Assembly: GCA_902514615.1 (NCBI GenBank) | Contig: CABXRG010000002.1 | Span: 1-64,000 of the forward strand | Source of the DNA: an uncultured Bacteroidota bacterium | Lineage (GTDB): Bacteria; Bacteroidota; Bacteroidia; Flavobacteriales; Flavobacteriaceae | Length of the DNA stretch: 64,000 bases | Reading direction: 5' to 3' | In this document: positions 29,557-38,652 of the stretch, in pieces | Numbering within the stretch: position 1 is the stretch's first letter | Layout of the letters: each line of letters begins with the position of its first letter | The notes under the pieces: model-generated | Told to the model about the DNA's origin: nothing | Databases searched by the model: none | Seen by the model: the letters and a program-made list of their open reading frames with translations, nothing else | Translations under genes and position numbers: made by a program

Positions 29557-29564
29557 TATTTTTG
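29557..29564 (+). promoter_or_regulatory. Putative -7 promoter element of guaA, near-leaderless
   Basis: tatttttg matches TAnnTTTG and ends three bases before the guaA ATG (29568). A transcript from here would have almost no leader, as also predicted for recR. Confidence 0.5.
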
Positions 29565-29567
29565 CCC

Positions 29568-31097
29568 ATGCAAAATAAAGTCTTAATTGTTGATTTTGGG
29601 TCTCAATATACTCAGCTTATAGCTAGAAGAATTAGAGAATTATATATCTACTGTGAAATTTTTCCTTTTAACAATATTCCTGAAAATTTAGACCAGTTTG
29701 AGGCAATTGTTTTGTCAGGATCACCTTTTTCAGTAAATCAAAAAGACGCACCTGATATCAATCTTGAAAGTTTTTTAGGAGTAAAACCTGTACTTGCTAT
29801 TTGTTATGGTGCTCAATTAGTAGCTAAGAGTTTAGAGGGTAATGTAGAAAACTCAAACTCAAGAGAGTATGGTAGAGCTAAACTTTCTTTTATAGATGCA
29901 GATTGTAAGCTGTTTAAAAACATTAATATTAATAATCAAGTTTGGATGAGTCATGGTGATACTATTACTAGCCTTCCAAATGAAGCAAAGGTAGTAGCAA
30001 GTACACAATCTGTTATAAATGCAGCATACAGTATTGAGTCATTAAATTTATATGCACTTCAATTTCACCCTGAAGTTTTTCATACTGAAAATGGTTTGAA
30101 AATTTTTGAAAACTTTTTCATAAATGAATTAAATTTTATAAAGGAATGGAATCCTGAGTCTTTTATTGATAGAACAGTTGATTATTTAAAATTAAAATTA
30201 AAAAATGATAAAGTTATTCTGGGTCTATCTGGTGGCGTAGACTCTAGTGTTGCTTCTATATTATTAGATAAAGCAATTGGTAATAATCTTCATTGTGTTT
30301 TTGTAAATAATGGACTTTTAAGAAAAGATGAATATGATGAGGTTTTAAGACAATATGTTGGAATGGGCTTGAATGTTAAAGGCGTAGACTCGTCGAGTTT
30401 GTTCATAGAGTCATTAAAAGGTGTTACAGATCCCGAAAAAAAGAGGAAAATTATTGGTAATTTATTTGTTGAAGTTTTTGAAGAGGAATCAAAAAAAATT
30501 AAAAATGCAAAATGGCTTGCTCAAGGTACAATTTATCCAGATGTTATAGAATCAATTTCTGTGAAAGGCCCTTCAGCTACAATAAAATCTCATCATAATG
30601 TTGGAGGTCTTCCTGAAAAAATGAATCTCAAAGTTGTCGAACCATTAAAAATGCTATTCAAAGATGAAGTTAGAAAGGTCGGTAAGTCTCTAAAAATGTC
30701 TCCAGATATACTAAATAGACATCCTTTTCCAGGACCTGGACTAGGAATAAGAATTCTTGGTGAAGTTGATACTGAAAATATAAGGTTAATTCAAGAAGCT
30801 GATAAAATTTACATAGATGGATTGAAAGAATGGAATTTATATGATAAAATCTGGCAAGCCGGTTCAATTTTGCTTCCAGTTAAGAGTGTTGGAGTCATGG
30901 GTGACGAAAGAACATACGAAAGGTGTGTAGCTCTGAGAGCTGTGGTTTCAACAGATGGAATGACTGCAGATTGGTATGAATTTCCTAATGATTTTCTAAA
31001 AGAAGTTTCTAATAATATTATTAATAAAGTTTCTGGAATTAATAGGGTCGTATACGATATAAGCTCTAAACCACCAGCAACAATTGAGTGGGAATAA
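29568..31097 (+). CDS. guaA: GMP synthase (glutamine-hydrolysing)
   Basis: GuaA aminates XMP to GMP using glutamine. The 509-residue protein has an N-terminal class I amidotransferase domain with Cys79 (AICYGAQL), His167 and Glu169 ([11 protein letters not shown]), the PP-loop SGGVDSS at residues 221-227 and the C-terminal dimerisation domain ([30 protein letters not shown]). A TTG codon six bases upstream in frame would give MPMQN; the ATG giving [17 protein letters not shown] agrees with relatives and is preferred. It heads a set with a small unknown gene, a LysM protein and pyrG, bringing two nucleotide amidotransferases close together. Confidence 0.98.
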   Translation: MQNKVLIVDFGSQYTQLIARRIRELYIYCEIFPFNNIPENLDQFEAIVLSGSPFSVNQKDAPDINLESFLGVKPVLAICYGAQLVAKSLEGNVENSNSREYGRAKLSFIDADCKLFKNININNQVWMSHGDTITSLPNEAKVVASTQSVINAAYSIESLNLYALQFHPEVFHTENGLKIFENFFINELNFIKEWNPESFIDRTVDYLKLKLKNDKVILGLSGGVDSSVASILLDKAIGNNLHCVFVNNGLLRKDEYDEVLRQYVGMGLNVKGVDSSSLFIESLKGVTDPEKKRKIIGNLFVEVFEEESKKIKNAKWLAQGTIYPDVIESISVKGPSATIKSHHNVGGLPEKMNLKVVEPLKMLFKDEVRKVGKSLKMSPDILNRHPFPGPGLGIRILGEVDTENIRLIQEADKIYIDGLKEWNLYDKIWQAGSILLPVKSVGVMGDERTYERCVALRAVVSTDGMTADWYEFPNDFLKEVSNNIINKVSGINRVVYDISSKPPATIEWE

Positions 31098-31112
31098 TAA
31101 AAAAAAAGTTAA

Positions 31113-31625
31113 ATGATTGAGTTGTATGAATCTTTTAAACCAATGTTAACTCCAAAACAAATGCTAAAAAAAGGAATTTTTGGAGGAACATATTTTAATC
31201 AATTAGTTGATTATAAGCTATTTCCCAAGGATTGGTTTTCAGACTTAAATCAAAGTTATTTTTTATCCAAAAATTACAATAAAAAGATAAATTACTTTAA
31301 TATTAAGTCAGGTCAGTCTCAGGAGGAGTGGGAGGCAAAAGGTTGGATTCACAAGGATGACCCAAGAGGGTGGTTTGAGTGGTATTGTAAATATTTTAAT
31401 GGCAGACGTCATCAGGATGATGAAAGACAAATTAAAAGATGGCTTGCATTCTGTGGTCCTAGGGGAAGATTTAGAAATTCTATTTATAATAAAATTTTTA
31501 AATCAGGATTTAATATTGAAAATTCAAAAAGTATCTCACCGAGAATTCAGCAGTCTTTATTACATTGGTCGTATGAAGTTAATAATGAAGACTATGAAAC
31601 TTGGAAACTGGAAAAGCAAAAGTAA
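31113..31625 (+). CDS. Conserved protein of unknown function
   Basis: The 170-residue protein is rich in aromatic residues and has no signal peptide or membrane segment. The block DPRGWFEWYCKYFNGRR followed by DERQIKRWLAF and RIQQSLLHWSYEV resembles a conserved but uncharacterised family that I have seen across bacteria and plants; I know no assigned activity. An N-terminal stretch reads LTPKQMLKKGIFGGTYF. It lies 15 bases after guaA and its stop codon touches the ATG of the LysM gene, so it is cotranscribed with both. Confidence 0.75.
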   Translation: MIELYESFKPMLTPKQMLKKGIFGGTYFNQLVDYKLFPKDWFSDLNQSYFLSKNYNKKINYFNIKSGQSQEEWEAKGWIHKDDPRGWFEWYCKYFNGRRHQDDERQIKRWLAFCGPRGRFRNSIYNKIFKSGFNIENSKSISPRIQQSLLHWSYEVNNEDYETWKLEKQK

Positions 31626-33020
31626 ATGAATAAGATTTGTATAACAATATTATTCTTTCTGATGATTCAGACAATATTTTCACAAAATTTTGTTTCTGAT
31701 ACAATTTATCATAAAGTTGAGAGAAAGGAGACTTTATTCTCCATTTCAAAAAAATATGATATTAGTGTAAATGATATTTTAAAATTAAACCCTAAACTAA
31801 GGGATTCTAGACTCAAAAGAAGATCAACACTTTTAATTCCAGTTTTTAATTTTGTAAGAGAAATTACTTCTGTTGAAAAAGATACATTAGAATCTCCCAA
31901 ACCGTCGTTAAGATTAGACTCAGTTTATCTCAAAAAAAGATATAAAGATAATCATCTAAATGTTTCGGTTTTATTACCATTCAGATCTTCATCTATTAAT
32001 TATGACTCGATTAAAGAAGTAGAATCTTTATTTGAAGACAGAAATCTTTATACAATCGCTTTAGACTTTTATGCTGGTGTTCTTTTTGCAATAGAAGATT
32101 TTAAAAAAATAAATATTTCAGTTGACCTTAATGTATATGACACCGAAAACTCAATTAATAAGATATTTGAAATATCTAATGATAAAAATATTTATAATTC
32201 AGATGTTATTATTGGCCCCTTAATACCTAAAAATTTTGAAGCTTTTTCGAATATTGAATTACTAGAGGCTATTCCTAAGGTTTTTCCTCTTTCTTCAATT
32301 CCTATTAAAATTATTAAAGGTGTAGTTCAGTCAGTAACACCTAGAAAACTTCTAAGAGATAAAATGTTGTCATATTTAGATAAAAATATTGATAGAGAAG
32401 AAAATATTGTGATTATAGCAGATTCTCTTAATCATGAAATTGAGAATAAATTAATTAATATATTCCCTAATTCTATAAAAATAAAACCCGAGTTTGAGGG
32501 ATATATACTCCCAGAACTTTTGGATTCACTTTTAGTCGATTCTCTCCCAAATAAAGTAATTATTGAATCTGAAATTTTTACCTTGATCTCAAGCGTAGTT
32601 TCTCAGCTTAATTCTCAAATAACCTCTGATCGTGATGTTAGACTTTACACTACCTATAGAGGTAATCAATTTGACGACCCTAGTATTAATATAAAAGATC
32701 TTGGAAATTTAGGCTTCACTTACAGCACTATTTCAAGGAAAAAAAATAATGATTCAATTTCAAAATTTGAAAGCAGATACATTAATTTATTTGGAAGCTT
32801 CCCAAATAAAGATGTTATAAGAGGTTATGATGTAACTAGAGATATTTTACTGAGAGTTTTAATTGATAATAACTTAAATAAAACTGTAAAATATGATGAA
32901 CAATTATATACTGAATCTAAATTTTTATATAAAAAAGATAGCCTTGGAGGTTTATACAACTCTTCTATTTTTATTTTAAAACATAATGATTATGAGCTTG
33001 AAGAGATTATTGATCAATAA
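31626..33020 (+). CDS. LysM-domain protein with periplasmic-binding-like region
   Basis: The 464-residue protein has a signal peptide (about residues 1-19, IFSQ at the end), one LysM domain at about 28-74 (HKVERKETLFSISKKYDISV; RRSTLLIPV) that would bind peptidoglycan, and a long C-terminal part resembling the type 1 periplasmic-binding fold (VSVLLPFRSS; ALDFYAGVLFAIEDF; DVIIGPLIPKNFEAF; FESRYINLFGSFPNKDVIRG). Similar genes sit between guaA and pyrG in other flavobacteria. A role in cell-wall maintenance is inferred; no ligand can be named. It begins right after the stop of the preceding gene. Confidence 0.85.
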   Translation: MNKICITILFFLMIQTIFSQNFVSDTIYHKVERKETLFSISKKYDISVNDILKLNPKLRDSRLKRRSTLLIPVFNFVREITSVEKDTLESPKPSLRLDSVYLKKRYKDNHLNVSVLLPFRSSSINYDSIKEVESLFEDRNLYTIALDFYAGVLFAIEDFKKINISVDLNVYDTENSINKIFEISNDKNIYNSDVIIGPLIPKNFEAFSNIELLEAIPKVFPLSSIPIKIIKGVVQSVTPRKLLRDKMLSYLDKNIDREENIVIIADSLNHEIENKLINIFPNSIKIKPEFEGYILPELLDSLLVDSLPNKVIIESEIFTLISSVVSQLNSQITSDRDVRLYTTYRGNQFDDPSINIKDLGNLGFTYSTISRKKNNDSISKFESRYINLFGSFPNKDVIRGYDVTRDILLRVLIDNNLNKTVKYDEQLYTESKFLYKKDSLGGLYNSSIFILKHNDYELEEIIDQ

Positions 33021-33044
33021 ATTATATTATACTTTAATATTTTG

Positions 33045-33052
33045 TAAATTTG
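33045..33052 (+). promoter_or_regulatory. Putative -7 promoter element of pyrG
   Basis: taaatttg is an exact TAnnTTTG match in the 57-base spacer between the LysM gene and pyrG, ending 25 bases before the pyrG ATG. Confidence 0.55.
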
Positions 33053-33054
33053 AG

Positions 33055-33078
33055 TCCGGAAGCATTATTCTATCCGGA
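33055..33078 (+). repeat. Paired tccgga palindromes around the pyrG start
   Basis: The six-base palindrome tccgga occurs at 33055-33060 and again at 33073-33078, 12 bases apart. The second copy includes the A of the pyrG start codon and the first lies just behind the -7 box. They could pair as a six-bp stem in the mRNA or act as a DNA operator. The GC content of both copies stands out in this AT-rich spacer. Confidence 0.5.
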
Positions 33079-34691
33079 TGAATAAACCTAAATATATTTT
33101 TGTCACAGGTGGTGTTACATCATCGTTAGGTAAAGGAATTATATCTGCCTCATTAGCCCGCTTGCTTCAAGCTCAAGGTTTGAATGTTGCCATTCAAAAG
33201 TTAGATCCATATATTAACGTTGATCCAGGTACTTTAAATCCATATGAGCATGGCGAATGTTATGTGACTGATGATGGAGCTGAAACTGATTTAGATCTAG
33301 GTCATTATGAAAGATTTTTAAGTGTTAATACTTCTCAAAAAAATAATGTAACAACTGGAAAAATCTATCAAAATGTGATAGAGAAAGAAAGAAAAGGTGA
33401 ATTTCTTGGTAAAACAGTTCAGGTTATTCCTCATATCACAAACGAAATAAAGGAAAATATTAGAAATTTAAATCATAAAAATAATTTAGATATAATAATT
33501 ACTGAGATTGGTGGAACAGTTGGAGACATTGAATCTCTCCCATTTCTAGAAGCAGTAAGACAAGTAATATACGAAGAGGGTCCAGAACATTCAATGGTAA
33601 TCCATCTAACCTTGATACCTTTTCTATCTGCAACAGGTGAATTAAAGACGAAGCCAACTCAACACTCTGTAAAAACTTTAATGGAGCTTGGTCTTAAGGC
33701 GGATGTTTTAGTTTGTAGATCAGAAAGAGAGTTATCTGATGAAATAAAAAATAAGCTAGCGCTCTTTTGTAATGTTAAATTTAATTGTGTAATTCAGTCT
33801 ATTGACGTAGAAACAATCTATGATGTTCCTATAAAAATGATGGATGAAGGTTTAGATAAAGTAACCTTAGAGAAATTTAAAATTAAAGAGACTGAACCCA
33901 ATCTTGATAAATGGAAAAACTTTTTGCATAAACTTAAAAACCCTAATCATCAAATAAACATTGGGTTAATTGGGAAATATGTTGAGTTAAATGATTCCTA
34001 TAAGTCAATTCTAGAATCACTTATTCACGCAGGAACTGAAAATGAAGTAAAAGTTAATGTTAAATCGATTCATTCTGAATATATTGAAAAAGAAAATATT
34101 TCTAAAAGCTTTAATGATCTTGATGGTATAATTGTTGCTCCTGGATTTGGTCAAAGAGGTTTAGACGGTAAAATACTTGCAGTTGAGTATGCCAGAGTTA
34201 ATAAAATTCCTTTTCTAGGAATTTGTCTTGGAATGCAAATGGCAGTAATAGAGTACGCTAGAAATGTAAAGAAGATTAGATATGCTAACTCTACTGAAAT
34301 ATCTGAAAAATGTAAAGATCCTGTAATTGACTTAATGACTTCTCAAAAAGAAATTATTAATAAGGGGGGTACAATGAGGCTTGGAGCTTGGGATTGTGAA
34401 ATATTAAAAAATACAATATCTCATAAAGTCTACAATAAAAAATTAATTTCAGAGAGACATAGACACAGATATGAGTTTAATAACGACTATTCAAATAAAA
34501 TTTTTGATGATAAATTTATAGTTGCAGGACTGAATCCTGGTACAAAGCTTGTTGAAATAATAGAAAATAAGGATCACCCTTGGTTTGTTGGAGTTCAATT
34601 TCATCCAGAATATAAAAGTAGCGTTTATAATCCTCATCCAATTTTTGTGAACTTTGTAAAAGCTAGTCTAAAAAAATATTTAAATAAATAA
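33078..34691 (+). CDS. pyrG: CTP synthase
   Basis: PyrG makes CTP from UTP, ATP and glutamine. The 537-residue protein has the N-terminal synthase domain (FVTGGVTSSLGKGIISASLA; KLDPYINVDPGTLNPYEHGE; TEIGGTVGDIESLPF) and a C-terminal class I amidotransferase domain with Cys383 (GICLGMQM) and the His-Glu pair in VQFHPEYKSS. Length is typical. It is followed by yidC after two bases, so pyrG and yidC share a transcript. Confidence 0.98.
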   Translation: MNKPKYIFVTGGVTSSLGKGIISASLARLLQAQGLNVAIQKLDPYINVDPGTLNPYEHGECYVTDDGAETDLDLGHYERFLSVNTSQKNNVTTGKIYQNVIEKERKGEFLGKTVQVIPHITNEIKENIRNLNHKNNLDIIITEIGGTVGDIESLPFLEAVRQVIYEEGPEHSMVIHLTLIPFLSATGELKTKPTQHSVKTLMELGLKADVLVCRSERELSDEIKNKLALFCNVKFNCVIQSIDVETIYDVPIKMMDEGLDKVTLEKFKIKETEPNLDKWKNFLHKLKNPNHQINIGLIGKYVELNDSYKSILESLIHAGTENEVKVNVKSIHSEYIEKENISKSFNDLDGIIVAPGFGQRGLDGKILAVEYARVNKIPFLGICLGMQMAVIEYARNVKKIRYANSTEISEKCKDPVIDLMTSQKEIINKGGTMRLGAWDCEILKNTISHKVYNKKLISERHRHRYEFNNDYSNKIFDDKFIVAGLNPGTKLVEIIENKDHPWFVGVQFHPEYKSSVYNPHPIFVNFVKASLKKYLNK

Positions 34692-34693
34692 TT

Positions 34694-36487
34694 ATGGAAC
34701 AAAACAAGTTTGATCCTCTTCAGTTTATAGGTTTTTTATTAATCTCAGTAATATTAATGTTTTGGTTTTACGATAACCAATCTAATGCTATTGAGAATCA
34801 ACAAGATGTTGCTGTAGAAAATGTATTAGATAAGGTGGAAGATGATTCTTTTGACTTAATTAATTCTAAGGATAATTCTAATGAGTTTGAAATTGATGAA
34901 AGCTTTACGGAGGAAATAATTACTTTGGAAAACGATAATATTTTATTTGAATTAAGTACTGATGGTGCAGTTATAAAGAAAATTTTGCTAAAAGACTACA
35001 GTAATTTCAACGATGATCCGTTATTCTTAGTCAATAATAATAAATCGATATTTAGTTATAACATTTCAAATGGTAGAAACTCAATTATTAATTCTGGAGA
35101 TTTAACATATTCTTCAGAGGTAATTAGAGACAAATCAATTGTAAAATTAATTGGTGTAATTGATCAGAATAGGTCTTTAGAATTAACTTATTCACTTGAA
35201 GAAAGTTCAAGTATGATTGATTTTGATTTTAAACTGAATGATTCAAACAGTAATGAAAGATTAGATGGAGTTGAGCTAATCTGGGGTAAGGATTCTTTTA
35301 GAAATTCCAAAAGCATAGATTATGAAAACAGATATACTGCACTTTCTTACGGATTTGAGGATGAAAAAGATTCATATCTATCTGTAGGGGGGTCTACCAA
35401 TAAAACTATTAACAATGTTAACTGGATCTCGTTTAGAGAACATTTTTTTAGTTCAATTCTTATATTGAATAATAAATCTAACGATGTTCAGATTAATTCA
35501 GAAGATTTAGCAAGTAATGAAACTTTAAAAAACAAATTCACAAAAAGATTTTTAGCCAATATTCCTATTGAACTTAATTCACAAAACAGTATTAGTTATA
35601 GTATGTATTATGGACCTACTGATTATGAATTATTAAAAAATTATGACCTTAATCTTGAGAATTCTGTTCCAATTGGATGGGGTATTTTTGGTTGGTTAAA
35701 TAGGTTTGTGTTTTTTCCATTATTTTCACTTCTGACAAACTATTTTTCATTTGGAATAGCAATTATAGTGATGACAATACTTGTAAAAGTTGCAATTTCA
35801 CCTCTAACTTATAAATCTTATTTATCTCAAATTAAAATGAAAATTTTAAAACCTGAGCTAGAAATAATTAATGAAAAATTTAAAGATGATGCGATGAAAA
35901 AACAACAGGAGACAATGAAATTATATACTAAATCTGGTGCTAATCCAATGTCTGGTTGTCTTCCTGCAGTTCTTCAGATGCCTATATTCTTTGCATTATT
36001 TACTTTTTTCCCAGTCGCTTTTTCACTTAGGCAAAAAAGTTTTTTATGGGCAGATGACTTATCATCATATGATTCAATATTAGAACTAGGATTCTATATT
36101 CCTTTATATGGTGATCATGTTAGTCTTTTTCCAATCTTAGCATCAGTTGCAATTTTTTATTACACTAAAATGACTACTGGCCAACAGATGATGTCTCCTT
36201 CTCAAACAGGTGGTGTTAATATGAAATTAATAATGTACATGATGCCATTAATGATGTTGTTCTTCTTTAACAACTACGCTAGTGGATTAAGTTTATATTA
36301 TTTTATTTCTAATGTTCTTACAATAATTCTAATGCTTATCATCAAAAATTTTATAATTGATGATAATAAAATTTTATCAGAAATTGAGGAGAATAAAAAG
36401 AAGCCTGTAAAAGTGGGTGGGTTTAGAGCTAGACTTCAAAAAGCTTTAGAAGAGGCAGAAAAACAAAAGAAAAGTAGAGGTAAGTAA
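34694..36487 (+). CDS. yidC: Membrane protein insertase YidC
   Basis: YidC inserts and folds inner-membrane proteins, alone or with SecYEG. The 597-residue protein has the Gram-negative layout: a first membrane helix (about residues 9-25), a large periplasmic beta-sandwich domain to about residue 330, and the conserved membrane core (NYFSFGIAIIVMTILVKVAI; SGANPMSGCLPAVLQMPIFF; MMPLMMLFFFNNYASGLSLY). The cytoplasmic loop contains two basic helices, and the C-terminus is a basic tail (RARLQKALEEAEKQKKSRGK). It lies between pyrG and mnmA with two- and five-base spacers. Confidence 0.97.
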   Translation: MEQNKFDPLQFIGFLLISVILMFWFYDNQSNAIENQQDVAVENVLDKVEDDSFDLINSKDNSNEFEIDESFTEEIITLENDNILFELSTDGAVIKKILLKDYSNFNDDPLFLVNNNKSIFSYNISNGRNSIINSGDLTYSSEVIRDKSIVKLIGVIDQNRSLELTYSLEESSSMIDFDFKLNDSNSNERLDGVELIWGKDSFRNSKSIDYENRYTALSYGFEDEKDSYLSVGGSTNKTINNVNWISFREHFFSSILILNNKSNDVQINSEDLASNETLKNKFTKRFLANIPIELNSQNSISYSMYYGPTDYELLKNYDLNLENSVPIGWGIFGWLNRFVFFPLFSLLTNYFSFGIAIIVMTILVKVAISPLTYKSYLSQIKMKILKPELEIINEKFKDDAMKKQQETMKLYTKSGANPMSGCLPAVLQMPIFFALFTFFPVAFSLRQKSFLWADDLSSYDSILELGFYIPLYGDHVSLFPILASVAIFYYTKMTTGQQMMSPSQTGGVNMKLIMYMMPLMMLFFFNNYASGLSLYYFISNVLTIILMLIIKNFIIDDNKILSEIEENKKKPVKVGGFRARLQKALEEAEKQKKSRGK

Positions 36488-36492
36488 TCTTC

Positions 36493-37680
36493 ATGAAAAA
36501 AAATAAAGTTGTTGTTGCCTTGTCTGGTGGTGTTGACTCTAGTGTTGCAGCCTATTTACTAAAGCAACAAGGTTATGAATTAATTGGTTTATTCATGAAA
36601 AATTGGCATGATGAAAATGTAACAATTTCAGATGAATGTCCTTGGTTAGATGACAGCAATGATGCAATGCTCATTGCAGAAAAACTTAAAATTCCTTTTC
36701 AAACTGTTGACTTAAGTAAAGATTACAAAGAGAAGATAATTGATTACATGTTTGATGAGTATTCAAAAGGAAACACTCCTAATCCTGATATTTTATGCAA
36801 TAGAGAAATAAAATTTGATGTTTTTATGAATATTGCAGTTTCACTGGGAGCTGATTATGTTGCCACAGGCCACTACAGTAATATTAAAAAAGTAAATTCA
36901 GATAATACTAATTATGAATTACATTCTGGCTTGGATCAAACAAAAGATCAATCTTATTTTTTATGCCAACTAAATAAAAAACATCTTAGTAAAATAATGT
37001 TCCCTCTTGGTAATTTAAAAAAATCTGAAGTAAGAGAAATAGCAAAAGAAAATAAATTAATTACAGCTGATAAGAAAGATTCTCAAGGGCTTTGTTTTGT
37101 TGGTAAAGTAAGTCTTCCAGATTTTCTTCAGCAAAAATTGAAGAAAAAAACTGGAAAAGTCATAGAAATTTCTTCTAACTCAAAATTGTTTAAACTAGAT
37201 TTTGACAAGTGTGGAAAATATGAAAGGCTTCATAATTTATCTAATCATATTAATTATAGTTCAATAGATGGTAAAACTATTGGAAATCATAATGGTGCTC
37301 ACTTTTACACTTTAGGACAGAGAAAAGGCCTAGCAATTGGTGGTTATGCTAATCCTTTGTTTATAATTGGAACAAACACTATGACTAACGAAATATTTGT
37401 TGGAGAAGGTAAGGATCATCCTGGTTTATTAAAAAAAGTTTTAAAGATTAAGTTCTCAGAAATTAACTGGGTTAACGACCAATATAACAATGACAAATCT
37501 TTTGATCTGAACCTTACCGCTAGAATAAGATACAGACAAAAACTTCAGAAAATATCTATTTATAAACATCTTGATTTTTTATTTATTGAATTTGAGGAAT
37601 TTCAATCTGCTATTACTCCGGGTCAATTCGTTGCTATATACGATAATACACAATTAATTGCCTCAGGTGTAATTTGTTAA
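36493..37680 (+). CDS. mnmA: tRNA-specific 2-thiouridylase MnmA
   Basis: MnmA thiolates U34 of tRNAs for Lys, Glu and Gln. The 395-residue protein has the PP-loop [20 protein letters not shown] at the N-terminus, the catalytic pair Cys102 (NPDILCNREIKF) and Cys201 (SQGLCFVGKV), and a C-terminal beta-barrel (HFYTLGQRKGLAIGG; ITPGQFVAIYD). An insert near residues 45-55 (DECPWLDDSNDA) is typical of Bacteroidota members. It ends the pyrG-yidC-mnmA set; the 104-base gap to rpsL carries a hairpin and a promoter element. Confidence 0.96.
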   Translation: MKKNKVVVALSGGVDSSVAAYLLKQQGYELIGLFMKNWHDENVTISDECPWLDDSNDAMLIAEKLKIPFQTVDLSKDYKEKIIDYMFDEYSKGNTPNPDILCNREIKFDVFMNIAVSLGADYVATGHYSNIKKVNSDNTNYELHSGLDQTKDQSYFLCQLNKKHLSKIMFPLGNLKKSEVREIAKENKLITADKKDSQGLCFVGKVSLPDFLQQKLKKKTGKVIEISSNSKLFKLDFDKCGKYERLHNLSNHINYSSIDGKTIGNHNGAHFYTLGQRKGLAIGGYANPLFIIGTNTMTNEIFVGEGKDHPGLLKKVLKIKFSEINWVNDQYNNDKSFDLNLTARIRYRQKLQKISIYKHLDFLFIEFEEFQSAITPGQFVAIYDNTQLIASGVIC

Positions 37681-37684
37681 GATT

Positions 37685-37720
37685 TATAATTGTTTTTTTT
37701 TAAAAAAACATGCAATTATA
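37685..37720 (+). terminator. AT-rich hairpin downstream of mnmA
   Basis: The arms tataattg (37685-37692) and caattata (37713-37720) are perfect inverted repeats, and the interior contains a T-run facing an A-run that extends the pairing. There is no T-tract after the structure, so it is a weak candidate for a terminator. It lies five bases behind the mnmA stop codon. Confidence 0.35.
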
Positions 37721-37744
37721 CATACAATAACCAAAAAAATATTT

Positions 37745-37752
37745 TAAATTTG
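37745..37752 (+). promoter_or_regulatory. Putative -7 promoter element of the str operon
   Basis: taaatttg is an exact TAnnTTTG match, followed by cacgcttt, ending 32 bases before the rpsL ATG. It is the only exact match in the spacer and the likely main entry for rpsL-rpsG-fusA and perhaps the S10-spc-alpha genes behind it, since no later internal promoter was recognised. Confidence 0.6.
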
Positions 37753-37784
37753 CACGCTTTAATACGGAATTTAAAAATTATTGT

Positions 37785-38159
37785 ATGCCAACAATATCGC
37801 AATTAGTAAGAAAAGGAAGGACTTCTTCAACAAAGAAGAGTAAGTCCGTAGCCCTTAACAAATCTCCTCAAAAACGTGGTGTTTGTACAAGGGTTTATAC
37901 TACTACTCCTAAAAAACCAAATTCTGCAATGAGAAAAGTAGCAAGGGTAAGGCTTACAAACGGTAAAGAAGTAAATGCATACATACCTGGAGAAGGCCAC
38001 AATCTCCAAGAACACTCTATTGTTCTTGTTCGCGGAGGTAGAGTAAAAGATCTCCCAGGTGTTAGATACCATATTGTAAGAGGAGCGCTTGACACGGCTG
38101 GTGTTGAAGGGAGACTTCAAAGGAGGTCCAAGTATGGAGGAAAAAAACCAAAAAAATAA
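37785..38159 (+). CDS. rpsL: 30S ribosomal protein S12
   Basis: S12 sits at the decoding centre. The 124-residue protein has the conserved loop [15 protein letters not shown] with Lys43 and Lys44 and the second loop [12 protein letters not shown], which is the usual site of beta-methylthiolation (the Asp after the Lys). Both loops are wild type. Long open frames antisense to this gene are artefacts of its codon pattern. It is seven bases upstream of rpsG. Confidence 0.98.
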   Translation: MPTISQLVRKGRTSSTKKSKSVALNKSPQKRGVCTRVYTTTPKKPNSAMRKVARVRLTNGKEVNAYIPGEGHNLQEHSIVLVRGGRVKDLPGVRYHIVRGALDTAGVEGRLQRRSKYGGKKPKK

Positions 38160-38166
38160 TCCCTAA

Positions 38167-38643
38167 ATGAGAAAGAAACAATCTAAAAAAAGGCCTCTAA
38201 TTCCTGATCCTAAGTTTAACGATCAGTTAGTAACTAGATTTGTTAATAATCTTATGTTGCAGGGTAAAAAATCAACTGCTTACAAAGTTTTTTATGATGC
38301 TATTGAAATAGTAGAATCAAAAAAGGGAGACGAAGAGAAGACTTCACTTGAATTATGGAAGGATGCTCTTTCTAATGTTATGCCTCATGTTGAGGTAAGA
38401 AGTAGAAGAGTAGGTGGTGCAACTTTTCAAATACCTACACCTATTAGACCAGACAGGAAAATATCAATTGCCATGAAATGGTTGATTACAGCTTCAAGAA
38501 AAAGAAATGAAAAATCTATGGCTGTTAAATTAGCACAAGAGATCTTAGCTGCTGCTAAAGAAGAAGGAGCTGCTGTAAAGAAAAGAGTTGATACTCATAA
38601 AATGGCTGAAGCAAATAAAGCCTTTTCACATTTCAGATTTTAA
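38167..38643 (+). CDS. rpsG: 30S ribosomal protein S7
   Basis: S7 nucleates folding of the 16S rRNA head and contacts E-site tRNA. The 158-residue protein begins [20 protein letters not shown] and contains [20 protein letters not shown] and [13 protein letters not shown] at the end. Length and motifs are normal. It stands between rpsL and fusA as in the canonical str operon. Confidence 0.98.
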   Translation: MRKKQSKKRPLIPDPKFNDQLVTRFVNNLMLQGKKSTAYKVFYDAIEIVESKKGDEEKTSLELWKDALSNVMPHVEVRSRRVGGATFQIPTPIRPDRKISIAMKWLITASRKRNEKSMAVKLAQEILAAAKEEGAAVKKRVDTHKMAEANKAFSHFRF

Positions 38644-38652
38644 TAATATAGC

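Noticed and set aside
37827-38120. Two open frames antisense to rpsL
   Set aside because: They mirror the strongly conserved S12 coding sequence and show no promoter or recognisable product.
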